This document shows, one piece after another, positions 1-12,330 of a stretch of DNA of 64,000 nucleotides. Numbering within the stretch: position 1 is the stretch's first letter; the number at the start of each line of letters is the position of its first letter. The position numbers and the translations under genes are program-made. The stretch is from Romanomermis culicivorax (taxonomy: Eukaryota; Nematoda; Enoplea; Mermithida; Mermithidae), in NCBI GenBank assembly GCA_963922205.1, contig CAWUHX010000546.1:1-64000 (forward strand). The letters are read 5' to 3'. The notes under the pieces were generated by a model. That model had not been told where the DNA came from and made no database searches. It saw nothing but the letters and a program-made list of their open reading frames with translations.

Positions 1-766
1 AAAGAAAAGAAAAGAAAAGAAAAGAAAAGAAAAGAAAAGAAAAGAAAAGAAAAGAAAAGAAAAGAAAAGAAAAGAAAAGAAAAGAAAAGAAAAGAAAAGA
101 AAAGAAAAGAAAAGAAAAGAAAAGAAAAGAAAAAGAAAAGAAAAGAAAAGAAAGAAAGAAAAGAAAAGAAAGAAAAGAAAAGAAAAGAAAGAAAAAGAAA
201 AGAAAAGAAAAGAAAAGAAAAGAAAAGAAAGAAAAGAAAAGAAAAGAAAAGAAAGAAAGAAAAGAAAAGAAAAGAAAAGAAAAGAAAAGAAAAGAAAAGA
301 AAAGAAAGAAAAGAAAAGAAAAGAAAAGAAAAGAAAAGAAAAGAAAAGAAAAGAAAAGAAAAGAAAAGAAAAGAAAAGAAAAGAAAAGAAAAGAAAAGAA
401 AAGAAAGAAAAGAAAAGAAAAGAAAAGAAAAGAAAAGAAAAGAAAAGAAAAGAAAAGAAAAGAAAAGAAAAGAAAAGAAAAGAAAAGAAAAGAAAAGAAA
501 AGAAAAGAAAAGAAAAGAAAAGAAAAGAAAAGAAAAGAAAAGAAAAGAAAAGAAAAGAAAAGAAAGAAAGAAAAGAAAAGAAAAGAAAAGAAAAGAAAAG
601 AAAAGAAAAGAAAGAAAAGAAAAGAAAAGAAAAGAAAGAAAGAAAAGAAAAGAAAAGAAAAGAAAAGAAAAGAAAAGAAAAGAAGAAAAGAAAAGAAAAG
701 AAAAGAAAAGAAAAGAAAAGAAAAGAAAAGAAAAGAAAAGAAAGAAAAGAAAAGAAAAAGGAAAAA
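1..766. repeat. AAAAG pentanucleotide microsatellite (homopurine)
   Basis: The window opens inside an almost pure (AAAAG)n array with occasional AAAG, AAAAAG and AAG slips. All purines are on the + strand for about 760 bp. The array continues beyond the left edge of the window, so its true length is unknown. It decays to GGAAAAAGGGAAATG around 760-780. Confidence 0.97.
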
Positions 767-779
767 GGGAAATGTGAAG

Positions 780-2180
780 AAAGGAAAAGAATAGAAAAAA
801 GACGTGGCATTCTTTTTGAAATGATCGATGCTGCTATACTATACAGGTAAGTTCAATACGGAAAAACTAAGAAGCTTATTGCTGTAATCGATAGAGAAAA
901 ATTTTCGTCAGTGAGCGGAGAACAAAACAGCAAATCGACAGTGGATAAGCACGATGTTTTTTCAAGGATTTTGGCCTTTACCATTCTCATGAAAAAATTT
1001 AGCGTTTTTCTACAGTATAAAGTTTTGCGCTGAATAAAAGTTGCGTATCAGATTGAACCTATTTTTTTGACTTTCGCTGCGTCTATTATTTTAAATTAAA
1101 TGGGCTAATAAGCGTAAAACAAAGCAAAACAATAAAAACACTCTGGTAACCGAAAAAAATATACATACATGTGTTTTTTCAACGTGAAAGAAGTATGAAA
1201 ATAACCAGGATGACTCCACCGATTTTGTCACCCTAAGGTTTAATAGTTACTACTAGCAGCGAATTTTGAACTAATGAATTGTTTTCGTACTCGTGAACTA
1301 ATTTAGTGCTCTTATAACTAGGTTCGGTTTCTCTGATCCAATAAATTTTTCTTGTCAAACTGTAGCAACCAAAATGACTTCGAACTCATTCACTATGGTT
1401 TGACGGAGATAGTGAAATAGTGAACCAACCAACTTCATTTAGTCAACTGACATAAGTTTCATTCGAATTATAGTTGAAGTAAAAGTCGGCTTATCTGTCT
1501 ATTTTCTCCTTTTCTAATGAAACTATGAGAATTATTGAAAAAATAAGCGACAGAAACTTCTCAAGAAGATTGAATATGCAACGATTGAATTTTCAGGAAA
1601 TGAAGAAAGTCCTACTTCATTCATTCCTCGTAGTACTCCAGAGTTTTTTGTATTATCTGTACTATTAGATAAAAGTCTCGGGTATGCCGTGCGGAGATTT
1701 AGTGAACCAAAAATTCACCAACTCTTGAAATATGAGACTGAATGAACTTGCATGCATCTACGGCTGTTCAAAATTGAAATGACGACTTTTGAAAGACTGT
1801 CACTGATTTTCAATCACTATCATAGGCACTCCTCATTCTTACCGATACAGGGGTTTTAATACAAGATTTAATTTAAGATTTAATAAGGATCTGATAAGAT
1901 ACATCAGTGCTGATTTCATTTTAATGAATAGAATCACGTAAAAAATCCATACAGAAGAAGTTCAAGAGAGTAAATGTCTTCGGTCTAGTGATTACGCAGC
2001 TTTCACTACGCGAAAAAATTCACTTTGAAGTTCAACACTGTCTACGCTTACTGCAAAATATGGATCACTGAGTTGCGTTGCGTGACTCGTCTACGTAGAT
2101 CTCTAGTTATAAATTTTCGTACTAACTTGATTAGAATGGTACGAAAATAAGCTTAATTTAGTCATTTAAAAGCCTCATTT
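780..2180. other. Intergenic AT-rich DNA, nothing recognised
   Basis: No ORF with sensible composition, no RNA gene and no clear repeat was seen on either strand. Confidence 0.5.
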
Positions 2181-2402
2181 ATTTTTCATAGAAGTAAATG
2201 ACAAAAAATAATTGCAGCCCTAAGAGGTTGTTTAATCAAAGCTTCTACTTAAAACTTTTCTCACACAAATTGTAAGAGTCAGTTAAATAGGAAAATTTCC
2301 AGTCCTATGCGACATATAATTTAACAGGAAATGGTAAAAATATGAAATAGTATTTGTCTTTCAGACTTGACATTTACAGACATTTCAAGGAAAACAGACT
2401 AT
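2180..2402 (-). mobile_element. Tc/mariner-like MITE copy (degraded)
   Basis: This is the reverse-complement relative of the copies at 18990 and 20677. It ends in GAAAACAGACTAT and contains the inverted form of the CATTTCCTGCTAAACAG / CGCATAGGAC interior. The left end is eroded, so the boundary is approximate. No coding capacity. Confidence 0.5.
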
Positions 2403-3360
2403 CACTAAAGTAGAGTCCGTTTTTTTATAAAAATGCGTTGAAGATTGAACAATGATGAAAAATAGTTTGATAATGCTAAAATTTTACTACGTAATTTTTT
2501 ACCCAAACATTATAGAATGCTCATAAAAAATATTAACAGAACGTGCTTTTCAGTTTTATTATTTAGAAGAAAAACAGACTACAGATTAGTTCAAGTTATC
2601 TAGATTAGATGTACTATAAAATATGACCTGGATCTAGTTTTCCAAAACTGAGAACTTGTTAAAGTAGGAATTCTCGAATCACACAACTACGAGTGCAAAG
2701 TCCGATATGGTATTGCTAATTAGTTTCTCTCAATGAAACATGGAAAGTCATAAAGAGCTAGATGGAAAAGGAAGACATGAGTTCCAGGAAATGGACGGAC
2801 GGAAAATCAGAATAACAAATAATAACAGGAAGTGAAAATCATACAAAAAAGGGTACAGAATCGGGGACGGATAATTTAATGAAGCAAATACGGTTTACTA
2901 GACAAGAGAAAAAACTGTTTTTATTTATGCTAATGGTTTTTAAAGTACAATGCGACTTGAGATCGGTTTTTTCAAGAGTTGAGAGTATATAATCACGTGA
3001 ACTTGAGATCAATGACTTACTTTATCAACAGCTTTTCTCGGCCAGAAGTGGCCGTTTTCCGAAATTTCAACTCTAAGATCAGCATCTGAATTTTTAGATA
3101 CTTTATGTAGCTGGTTTTCATAAACGCTAATATAAATCTATTTAAAATACTATAACTTTTTGCAATTTGTTCTTGACCCATCAAGCTTCATTTCCAATAA
3201 ATGAAAAAAATGTATATAAATGCTGAGAAATATAAATATTTTGCTATTGAATATATGCTCCTGAATATTTTGATCCATTAAATCAGCTTCATGACATCTA
3301 TTTTGACAAAAAGTCCACAAATTAGTTGGGAAATACTCCTCTGTTGAGCAGTATGAATCT
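2403..3360. other. Intergenic DNA, nothing recognised
   Basis: AT-rich sequence with no supported gene or repeat. Confidence 0.45.
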
Positions 3361-3545
3361 GGGGCCGATTTCATTAAGGAGACCTAAGCTCCAGCTGAAG
3401 TGTAGGTTAAACTGTAGCTTAACTCTAAATGTTATGAAATTGTCGTTGGTGCAGCTCAGCCGCAGTTTAACTCATACACACGAAACATATTGAGAAAGTT
3501 AAGGTTAACTACACGTTATATATAGCAACAGTTGTTCGATAAAAC
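3361..3545 (+). mobile_element. AGCT-rich MITE family, copy 1
   Basis: It starts GGGCCGATTTCATTAAGGAG and then CTAAGCTCCAGCTGAAG, matching the inverted right end of copy 2 at 18311-18460. Downstream it has TGTAGCTTAACTCTA, GCAGCTCAGC and CGAAACATATTGAGAAAG, shared with copies 2 and 3. It is non-coding and the right boundary is uncertain. Confidence 0.5.
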
Positions 3546-5559
3546 TTCGAAGATAAATTTTTGGTCAAATTACGTATTCCTTTTGTGTTTTTTACGGAGA
3601 CTTAACTGTTCTTATAAATTTTTCGAAAACTACGTTTAACTGAAATTAATTAGGTAAAATTTATGCACCAACATACTAATCACAGCGCTAGGTACATTAC
3701 ATAATTCTATTCAATGAGTCTTGAAACGCAAAAATGCTTGAAGGAATCCTAAGTCGAAATTTTTTTTTCTAGTCCAGGTCGTAAAAAAGGCGGCTTAGTT
3801 ATTTACATGAGCATTTTTTCTTCTCAAGGCACATTTGGGAGAAATGTTTGTTTCAAACTCCACCTGAAAAAGTGGGATCTTATTAACAATTTTGTCGCCA
3901 CGCCACGAGTTTTAATGGAATTAGGCTTAGGCTCAGGCTCAGAAAAAAATAGTTAATAAAATCCAAAAAGTGAAACAAGGTGTTTTTCAAAAGGTGACCA
4001 TTAAGGTTATGACTGTGAACGACCCTAATTTCGTAGTGATCATATGCTAAGAATTTTCCGCAAGTTTTTTCACGAGTTAAGAATTTTGCACTATTTTTAG
4101 AATGTTTTGCGCAACTGTTTTTCACATGCTTTTGTATAATTATTTGTGCAACTAAAACTTTTCGTAATGTGGTATTGCAGCACAGGTACCAAAGCTTAAC
4201 TCCGATACGCTTATATGCATGAACTGATGAACCAGTCACATCGGAAATCTCTAATGCATGAACAAGTATGAAAATGACTTTCGCGTTAAGCTGTGAAGAA
4301 GCATCTGAACTACACAACTGACTTTCAATATGTATCGCCTTTTGAAATATCAGCGTTACAAAAATCTTTTTTTTAAAGGCTATAGTAGAGGATGTATGTA
4401 GATGGCAAAAGTTTCACAGATTTTTGACAAATAAAACTATACACCGGCTTTCCAGAGTACAGTAAGCATCCCTAATGAGAAAATCCTGTGTTTCCAGGCG
4501 ATATACTTGTCGACAGCTCGAAGACTTGAGAGATACTCTTGAAGAGGCTCAAAATACGTCATATGAGTTCGAAGAGTAGAAAGATAAGAAAATGAAAATT
4601 TTCAAGACAGGAATGTGAAAGACCGTGTTCTACAAATACATAAACGTACAAAAGACGTGCAACACTAGAATAGAAGTCCATCTAATGAGCAAATATATAA
4701 CTTTTTTTGCAAAAGGGCAATGGGGAATAAGGTTACTGAGAAAATTTTCTTCATTAAAAAACTGAGCTGAAGCATTTATCCTTTAGGCTCAATAGTATAC
4801 ACTTGTATGAATACAGCTTGCAGAAAATAGTATTAGCCATTTCCGACACCACTATTAATTTTTTGTTGCTTTTCTAAATGCTCTTCTTATTCCCAAATTG
4901 GTAGGATTTTCCAATTTAGCACGTTGAGTTTTTATTGAGAATTTTTTCATTTTATTTGATCGACATTCTAGAAAAAACAATCGCCTTAAAAAGCGTTACT
5001 TAATTGAACATAGAAACTTTCAAGAATTTTATGAAACCTCAAGAAGAAAGTAGACAGAAAAGCAGTTCTTTATTCTTCATAATCTTGTCACCTGAACATC
5101 CAACAGGGTGTCTACTGGCAAAAGCTGTGTGATAAGAATGATGTCCATGATATAAGATATAAGCTGGTTTGTTATTTGGACAGGTATTTCATACTGTAAT
5201 GCAGACTAATGGAAGGTATTTTGGAAAAACAGATCATCCGCACGCGTTTCCACCAAGCTTGAAGATAATATTGAAACGATTGAAGGGCATGATTCTTACT
5301 ATGCTTAGACAGCGAATTCTGGGAGAACAAACCTAAATTTTGGCCAGTCGTAACTCTGTCAAAAACAGACTTTGAGGAAAGCCAGACTCATTAGTTTGTT
5401 GTTTTTTGGGGGACATTTTTTATATGGTTGAAAAAATGGGTCTTCTAAACCTCAATCAGTAATTTTCTCATACATTCGGTACAGAATTACGACATTTTGG
5501 ACATATTTATGTGAGAATAAAACAATATGCGGGGAAGTGAGAGTTCTTTATTTTTAATA
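3546..5559. other. Intergenic DNA with one possible coiled-coil exon
   Basis: Mostly AT-rich with no supported gene. The exception is about 4499-4579. After a TTTCCAG acceptor-like site, a short frame encodes a 26-residue Glu/Leu/Arg-rich helix-like stretch (it includes RQLEDLRDTLEEAQ) that ends at a stop. It could be the last exon or a remnant of a coiled-coil gene, but no upstream exon was found. Confidence 0.3.
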
Positions 5560-5568
5560 TTATAACCG

Positions 5569-6597
5569 GGCGCTATTCCGTTAGGACGCAAGACATTAGG
5601 ACGCAGACATTAGGACGCAGGGACATTAGGACGCAGGACATTGGGACGCAAGACATTAGGACGCAAAGACATTAGGACGCAGAACTTTTAACATCCGAGG
5701 ACGTTAAAACATATAATCGTGTCACAAATGATAGATATGTGTTAATAATGTACTATTTCGTGTTCATGATTTCATTTTTTCTAATGAGAGAAAGTGACAC
5801 TCAAGAAAAATCAAGCCCTTGTCTTTTCGAGATCCAGTGACACACCTGATCCATTTGCATGTCCAAATGCTAACATGAGAGAAACAAATATTAATGAATT
5901 TTTACAATTCTAGCACTTTCTGTTTTTACAATTCTAGCGCTTCGGCCAGCTATCCCCCAGATTTCAGTACCCCACCCAAATTTTTAAAATTTCAACGTAT
6001 TCAAATTTTTCTGGAAATTTTTAAGAAAACAGTAACATTTTTTCGCTGAAATTAAGTAGTTAGAACTTATCCAAAAGTGATCACAATGCTCTAAAACTTC
6101 GTTTTTATAAAATGTTTCTGAGCGTGCTCTTCATTTCCAATGGTTGTGAACATACATGTTCCCGAAGAGAGGGATTTGCTGGAGGTTCTGTCTGACCCCT
6201 TGTAGAACCCTGGCTGACCGTCAACAGAATCTCGGCTGATCGCCCAGAATTTCTACTTTTTTGGAAAATTTCTAACTTTGGTCAAATAAATTTCCCAACA
6301 GCTAAAAGTCATAAAATTGCCCAAAAATTTAGTAGACCGTAAGTACTATTCTATATCTATATACATATATTGTATACAATTGTTTAAATGGGAGGCATTC
6401 AAGACTCTTCAGTTTCTTTGAACCCACTTCTAAGTGAGCCTCCAGAACAGTGAATAGTACCCTTCAGATTGACTTTCGCAAATTCTGGGGTTAAATTTCT
6501 GCGTCCCAATGTCCTGCGTCCTAATGTCTTTGCGTCCTAATGTCCTGCGTCCTAATGTCCTGCGTCCTAATGTCTTGCGTCCTAGTGACGCGTCACG
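5569..6597. mobile_element. Foldback element 1 (GGACGC arms, 9-bp target duplication)
   Basis: The left arm (about 5577-5690) holds seven units of the form ACATTAGGACGCAGG. The right arm (about 6499-6585) holds six units in inverted orientation (CCTGCGTCCTAATGT). An apparently unique loop of about 800 bp lies between. The 9-bp direct repeat TTATAACCG sits immediately outside both ends (5560-5568 and 6598-6606), with mismatches on either side of it. Tandem-repeat arms plus a 9-bp duplication fit Drosophila FB-type elements, whose autonomous partner NOF is Mutator-like. No transposase is present, so it would be non-autonomous. The repeats and TSD are seen directly; the superfamily is inferred. 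Confidence 0.85.
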
Positions 6598-6606
6598 TTA
6601 TAACCG

Positions 6607-9076
6607 CATTTTATAATATTACGTAAAGTTATACTTCACGGGACTAAATTCTTACAGTTTAGTTAAAAGTAATTGTTGAACGGCTTCCTGGGTGGCGCCG
6701 AAGCTGTCTCACCACTGGCCAATGTCGGACTGCGTGTGACCATCCCGACCAGGGCTCTGCGAAAACGGCTGGGTTTGGAACCCGTGGATTGGCTGAAACA
6801 TCAATCCTACGAGTGGAATGTTGTACGTTACCACCAGGGGGTTCTAGGACAATTCGCTCTCGGGCAATTCGCCCTCAGTAATTCGCCCCTGGTACTTACA
6901 TCGTACCTGGGTTTGGATTTAAAAGCAACTCCGTGCCATGTTATGTAATATATTTCCAGACATTGTCCCCATTAACCATATTTTATGTGAAGCATAGAGG
7001 AGATGAAAAGATGATTTTTCACTCCGCCCTATCTCCTCTGTTTTCTTTTCTATTCTTTTTTTACATTGTCTTTTTTGTATTATTTTCTGGTTTCATGCAT
7101 ATTTTCCTTTCCCAGTTCCAATTCTTGTAACTTTTTATCGGGATTTATAGAGAGCAATTAGGAGTATAACAAGGTATCACAATTATTCTACGTGTGACTC
7201 TGTCGTGTTCTTTACTATCATTTTAATGGAAACGTTGCAGTGTATCGAAAGCAAAGAAGAAATAAAAAGATTGAACAGAAAAAAGGCGAAATGAAGATGA
7301 GTAAAAAAGGAATCAAAAACAATATAGACTAAGAAACTAAACAAAAAAGTAGAAAGAGGAAAACAGAGAAATACAAGAAAACGAAAAAAACAAAAAAAAC
7401 AAAAAAAACATATGCAGATCGAAGAACATAAATGACTCGCAATTTTGCTTATGATATCTGTGTTACACATCAAAAAATTCGGTGCAAATTCTCCAGGGTA
7501 TTGACGCCATCAGACTAAAATTTGGCATGGTAACTGGGGATTGGGACACTATCATTACAAACTAAAAAAGTAAGAATTTTTAAATTGCCAGTGTTGACAT
7601 TTTTTACACATTTTTGGTCGAAATTGATCATTTTCAGCCACTTAAACTTTAGCTGCAAGGTTTCATTTTCAACTCGAAGTCGCACATTTTGTTTCAATTG
7701 TAAAAACAACCGGCCTCTTTAATTCCAGGGAACCACTGCTTTAACGCCTGTATTGCTGACTGTACGAGTAAAAAAGGCTTATACGGATATAGTACTAACT
7801 GGACGAGTAAAAAATCTTATATTCAGAGAAAAACGTGAAAATATTAAATGATTTTACCTTTCTCCCTAATTTTATTATTTAAAAGCATGTAGAGAAAAAC
7901 AAACCATAACTACTACAATATGAACTTTACTTTTTGGGCGAAATTTTGTTGAGTTTCGACATGTTAGAATCGAAAAATTCCAAATCGAAAAATCCCCAGG
8001 GTTATATGCAAAAAAGTATATTTGATCCGAAAGGAGTTGCAAGCGAATTTTTTCCTCACAAAGAACAACACCTGCGAAAGTTCGATACAAAACCGACTTT
8101 ACCAGGCTTAAATGCCACGTACAATTCAAAATTGCGCTCCTTATCTGTTTTTTCCGTTGGTAGAATAGATTATGTATGTAAATTATGCAAATTATGCGTT
8201 TTACGTATGTTTTGTCGCGAGAGTTATTAGAAAGACCACTTTTTATAATTAATTTACTCCAGGAAAACAGAAGCTGTAATTATGCGAAGGTCCAATTATG
8301 ATAATATTGTGAAAAGCAACCTGATATACATGCTGAAGTTAAATGTTGAATCATAACCCCATTGGTCAGCATATAATCATCTATGTAAAAATAGACATCC
8401 AATAGTGCTTTACAATTTTTTAACAAATTTACCGTTGCGCCCATTGAAATTATCTCAATTCTTAACATTTTGTGGCCATGGTGGTTCTGCACAACTGTCA
8501 TTTCATCTTCTGGAATATTCTTTTCTGAGGATCACGTACTGTATGTTAAAGCAGAATTCTCAAATTTGATAATTCACTGTCTTATAGACCGCCTTTTATT
8601 AAAGGCTTCTATAGTACATTTACGCCCAGATGCAGCAAGAAGAAAAGCAAGTAGGTTCAAATTGCCATATAATTTTCCTGGAGTGAACGTCTTCATACGG
8701 TAGAAAAATATTATTTTGACGACAAAGGTAAGGCTCTAAAATTCTCAAAGAAACAACATATCGCTTATTCATTTTCGATCTAAACAGAAATGCCACCCAC
8801 ACCCAAGTGTAATTAACCAAGTTGTTCGAGAAAATTATCGGTTGACCTGTCTGTATGTCGCTGAAGATCGGAAAAGTTTTTATCATTCATTACGATAATA
8901 AGCTTACAATTTTTTTCCGAACTTAACTTACTTTCATCGGTTGACGGCATCTGTCATTTCAAAATAAACAGATTATAGATTGAAAAATGGCAAAAGTAAT
9001 TATCATGTCAAAATCAATTATAGTAAGCTTTCACAGCGGAATTTTTTCACACAAAAACTCCTACGAGTAAGTCAAG
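6607..9076. other. Intergenic DNA with a GC-rich gene-like fragment at 6672-6948
   Basis: At 6672-6948 a GC-rich stretch stands out from AT-rich surroundings. On the + strand it has an open frame with balanced codon use (peptide contains TRALRKRLGLEPVDWLKHQ). It starts just after a stop codon and has no ATG at its head. Its 3' half runs into three short repeats of the type GGGCAATTCGCCCTC (about 6848-6888). No family was recognised. It may be a gene remnant, a captured exon or a GC-rich transposon end. The rest (7-9 kb) shows only AT-rich sequence and poly-purine runs. Confidence 0.3.
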
Positions 9077-9079
9077 TTA

Positions 9080-9329
9080 GGGGCGAATTATACTTCGCCG
9101 TACGGTGCCGTACGGCACCACATTGAGCTGCTATAGTTCGCCGTACGGCCCCGTGCGATGCCGTACGGCGCCTGGTGAGTGGCTGCTATACTTCACGCCG
9201 TACGGAGTAAATGATAATAAGTAAATGAAAATGATAAGTAGCTGCTATACTTACGTGCCGCACGGTGCCGTGCAGCGCCGCGGGGCGCTGCTATACTTAC
9301 GTGCCGTACGGCGAAACATAGTTGGCCCC
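9080..9329. mobile_element. PIF/Harbinger-like MITE made of CCGTACGG palindromes
   Basis: This 250-bp element begins GGGGCGAATTATACTTCGCC and ends with the inverse (GGCGAAACATAGTTGGCCCC), giving terminal inverted repeats of about 30 bp that start GGGGC. TTA lies directly outside each end (9077-9079 and 9330-9332). A 3-bp TWA duplication is typical of PIF/Harbinger and Tourist-type MITEs. Inside are several copies of GCTGCTATACTTACGTGCCG and the palindrome CCGTACGG or its variants, so it is CpG-rich compared with its surroundings. No ORF. Confidence 0.75.
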
Positions 9330-9332
9330 TTA

Positions 9333-9647
9333 GTCTCCAAATTCGAAGATTTTCATAGCAAGTAATTTAATCTTAGAAATATAAAACAATACTCGCTTTC
9401 CAGATAAAAACAGGCTAAAATAACTTATGCATTGTGAAATTCAAATTCGGCTTTATTTCCATATGATGAGCTTATATTTGCAGTGCCAAAAAAAGACTTA
9501 TGAGTAATTTTTTCGAATCTTTATTAGACATAACTCAAGTGTAACGATACGGTCAATAACACCATTCTGCGAAACTGTAGACAGTGAAATGACACTACTA
9601 TCCTCAGAGGCCGTTTGAACTTGCAACACAAAAAAACCAAAAAACAT
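9333..9647. other. Spacer, nothing recognised
   Basis: AT-rich sequence between the MITE and foldback element 2; no gene or repeat was identified. Confidence 0.4.
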
Positions 9648-9656
9648 GTTGCAAAG

Positions 9657-10517
9657 AAGCCCGTCTCACTACAGCTACTGTCTTGCTACAGCCACCGTCC
9701 CACAACAGTTATTGTCTCACTACAGCCACCAAACTATCAATAGGCGTCCTTTATAGCCAACTGTCACTTGGCGACTATCTTACTACAGCCACTGCCTCGT
9801 AGCAGCCACCAACGATTTTACGGGTGTTTATATGTGTAGGATGGCGTTACGGATAGACCAAAAGTATATTTGACCAGGAGTCCCTTAGACATTTTGGTCA
9901 ACTTTTGAACCAAGTCTCTGTTTGCTTCCAAGATGAAGCAGAACCTTAAGGACGTTCAAAGAACGCTATCTCGGAGCTAGTACGTTTCATGACTACAGAG
10001 CTGAGTTTTTACGCCTCACCCTCTTGATAGCTCCGGATTTCTGGAGCTTCCTGTATCTGCAATGGACACTCTTCATTATGAGACTTTGTATCACTAGCTA
10101 ACTCAAAAAGCGCATTAGAAAATAACGAACAATCGAGCCTATGTGTGCTATTTTGAGTTCGTTAGAACAGACGCATATCAATTAGGTAAAAGCCTAGAGG
10201 ACTATTTGAAAATTCTTGGATACTGTTATGTGTTTAGATGTATGTATCTGTAGCTTTTAATAGAAACTAACAGAAAAGTCGGGGATTTCAAAAAGAGGGC
10301 GATCTTGAAACTTGTAAGGATGTGGAACTCCTCGTTTATTAATAACAATGACAAGCAAAAAATCATTATCCGTACAATTAGTATTACCGACAGTGGCTAT
10401 AGTAAGACATTAACATATTGTTTAATTAATAGTAATACATACTTCGATGGCTATAGTGAGACATTGGCTAGAGTAGGACGGTGGCTATTGTGGGGCGGTG
10501 GCTGTAGTGAGACAACC
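9657..10517. mobile_element. Foldback element 2 (CTACAGCCACC arms, 9-bp target duplication)
   Basis: The left arm (about 9660-9815) carries repeated CTCACTACAGCCACCGTC-like units. The right arm (about 10385-10515) carries them inverted (GGTGGCTGTAGTGAGAC). The ends match: GTCTCACTACAGC on the left and GGTTGTCTCACTACAGCC on the inverted right. An exact 9-bp direct repeat GTTGCAAAG flanks it at 9648-9656 and 10518-10526. The loop has no gene. The construction is the same as element 1, but the unit is unrelated. Confidence 0.85.
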
Positions 10518-10560
10518 GTTGCAAAGCAGTGCACACATTTAGTATGGCATATTGCGTCAC

Positions 10561-11360
10561 TTGGCACTGATGTTTCTTGGATTGTGTCTCACTTTGGCGT
10601 CCGTCTCACTCTGGCACCCATTTCGCTTTGGCGCCCGCCTCACTTTGTCTGCTTTTCGGCATTCATGCTGATCATTTATTTGGATCAATCCCCATTCCTC
10701 GAAGGTCCTGTTTTCCCGAAATTCCTCTTTCCCCCAAGAATGCTTCAAAGCTTTTTCTTGAAAGTCCCTATTCCTCAAAATTGCCAAATCCCGTTTCCCC
10801 AAAAATAGATGAAGGCTATTTTTAGTTTGCAGTTTGTAAATTGCTAATTTTCCCTGAGAAGATTGTAAATTGTAGGATTTCGCACAAAATTCGCACGGTA
10901 AAAAAATTAGTGAAGAATTGGAAAAAATAATTTCACGTTTGATACGCTTAGCTTCAACTTCGGATCGGGTAAGGCGCACAAAGTGGATTATGACCGTGAT
11001 TCTGATTTGACTCGAACTGTAGCATGACTCAAGGGATTCCGATGATTGTTGCAAGAAACGCTTTCGAAGTACATGACTTCCCCACCGATGGCAAATCGTT
11101 TAACTTTTTTCTTTTGAAAAAATAAAAAAGATCCGAATTAACTGCTTTCACAAACCAACATTGACATTCGACAATACAAAGACAGAATAGAGTTCCTCGA
11201 AATCAGCCATTTTAGTTTCATGAAAAGTGTTTTTGTTGAATGAAGTTTAGGTCAAATTTGTTGTTTATTAGGACATACAATGCGCCAAAGTAGGACGGGC
11301 GCCAAAGTGAGACGAGGCGCCAAAGTGAGACGGGCACCAAAGTGCGACTGTACTGTTCCT
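10561..11360. mobile_element. Foldback-like element 3 (GCGCCAAAGTGAGACG arms)
   Basis: Inverted tandem units occur at about 10585-10655 (TCTCACTTTGGCGTCCG and variants) and about 11281-11348 (GCGCCAAAGTGAGACGGG and variants). I could not find a convincing target duplication, so the ends are approximate. The loop contains a degraded copy, in opposite orientation, of the CCCCGAA/GTCCC array seen at 22722-22890 (about 10685-10805). Long open frames on both strands here follow from the repeat composition and are not called as genes. Confidence 0.6.
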
Positions 11361-12321
11361 TAAAGTTTTTGCGCAAAATTAATCCACAAAAGATCCTTTA
11401 GGCACAGAATATGATTTGAAGGTTCTCCAATTTATGAGTGATGCAGCAATCGATTCGAAAAATTTTGCTAAAAACAAAATCCGTGTCTTCTTATCAGATG
11501 AGGGTTCGAATGGTGCATCTATATTCAATATGGGATAATTTTTTGCAAAAAGCGAAGTCTCGAAAGTCAAAAACAGTGAAAAACCACATTAATTACATTC
11601 AAATCGTGAAAAATTGTCCATCCTATATCATCAAGCCAAACAATTTTTTTGGAACCGGTTACCACGTCGTTGAAGAGAACGGGAGACTTGGGAAATTTGC
11701 ACTCCCTCCATCACAAGCATACATAATACATAAACGGAGGAATAAAGTTAGAAAATTTGGCATAATGGGAAAAGATGTTGCCAAGAGGAACGGAAACAGT
11801 TGTTCAAAAACGTTTTAAAAAACGAGTCACATTGAAAAAAATTATTAATCTCTCTAATATAAGCAACAAACATTTAGAGTCCAAAAATAATTGATAGATT
11901 TTTCGTCTTTGTGATTACTGTGGAAACTTGTGAAAATTGACACTGACACCTATCTACATTATCAAACAGAATATTTGTGTCTCAAAAAGTTCACGGGAAA
12001 ATGTGATCTATACAATCTTTTTCAAGAGCTGCTTTGTAGTGTCCTCAATTTTTCTCTGCTGCAATTTGCAAGATAATCCTGATTATTGGCTTTTTCATTT
12101 TGAATAATCTTGGCTTTATTTGGTGGATATGACTAACTTAATTCAGTATAATAACGGCCCCGATACTGTTACTAAGCTGAAGAAAACGTAATTTTCTATA
12201 GTGATTTTCTGTAATATAATGAAGGTGAGTCACGACGATGATTTAATTAGTAAAATTTACGTAGATTCTACGTAACATACTTCACACTGCTCCTGACATG
12301 TATAAACAGAATATCGGAAGT
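11361..12321. other. Intergenic DNA, nothing recognised
   Basis: A 126-codon frame at 11438-11818 on the + strand starts with ATG. It has no recognisable motif and ordinary AT-rich composition, so I do not call it. Confidence 0.4.
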
Positions 12322-12330
12322 CGAAGATAT

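Noticed and set aside
10305-11054. Long overlapping open frames on both strands (about 165 codons)
   Set aside because: They run through foldback arms and a CCCCGAA-type array on opposite strands. The residues follow the repeat units and show no domain.
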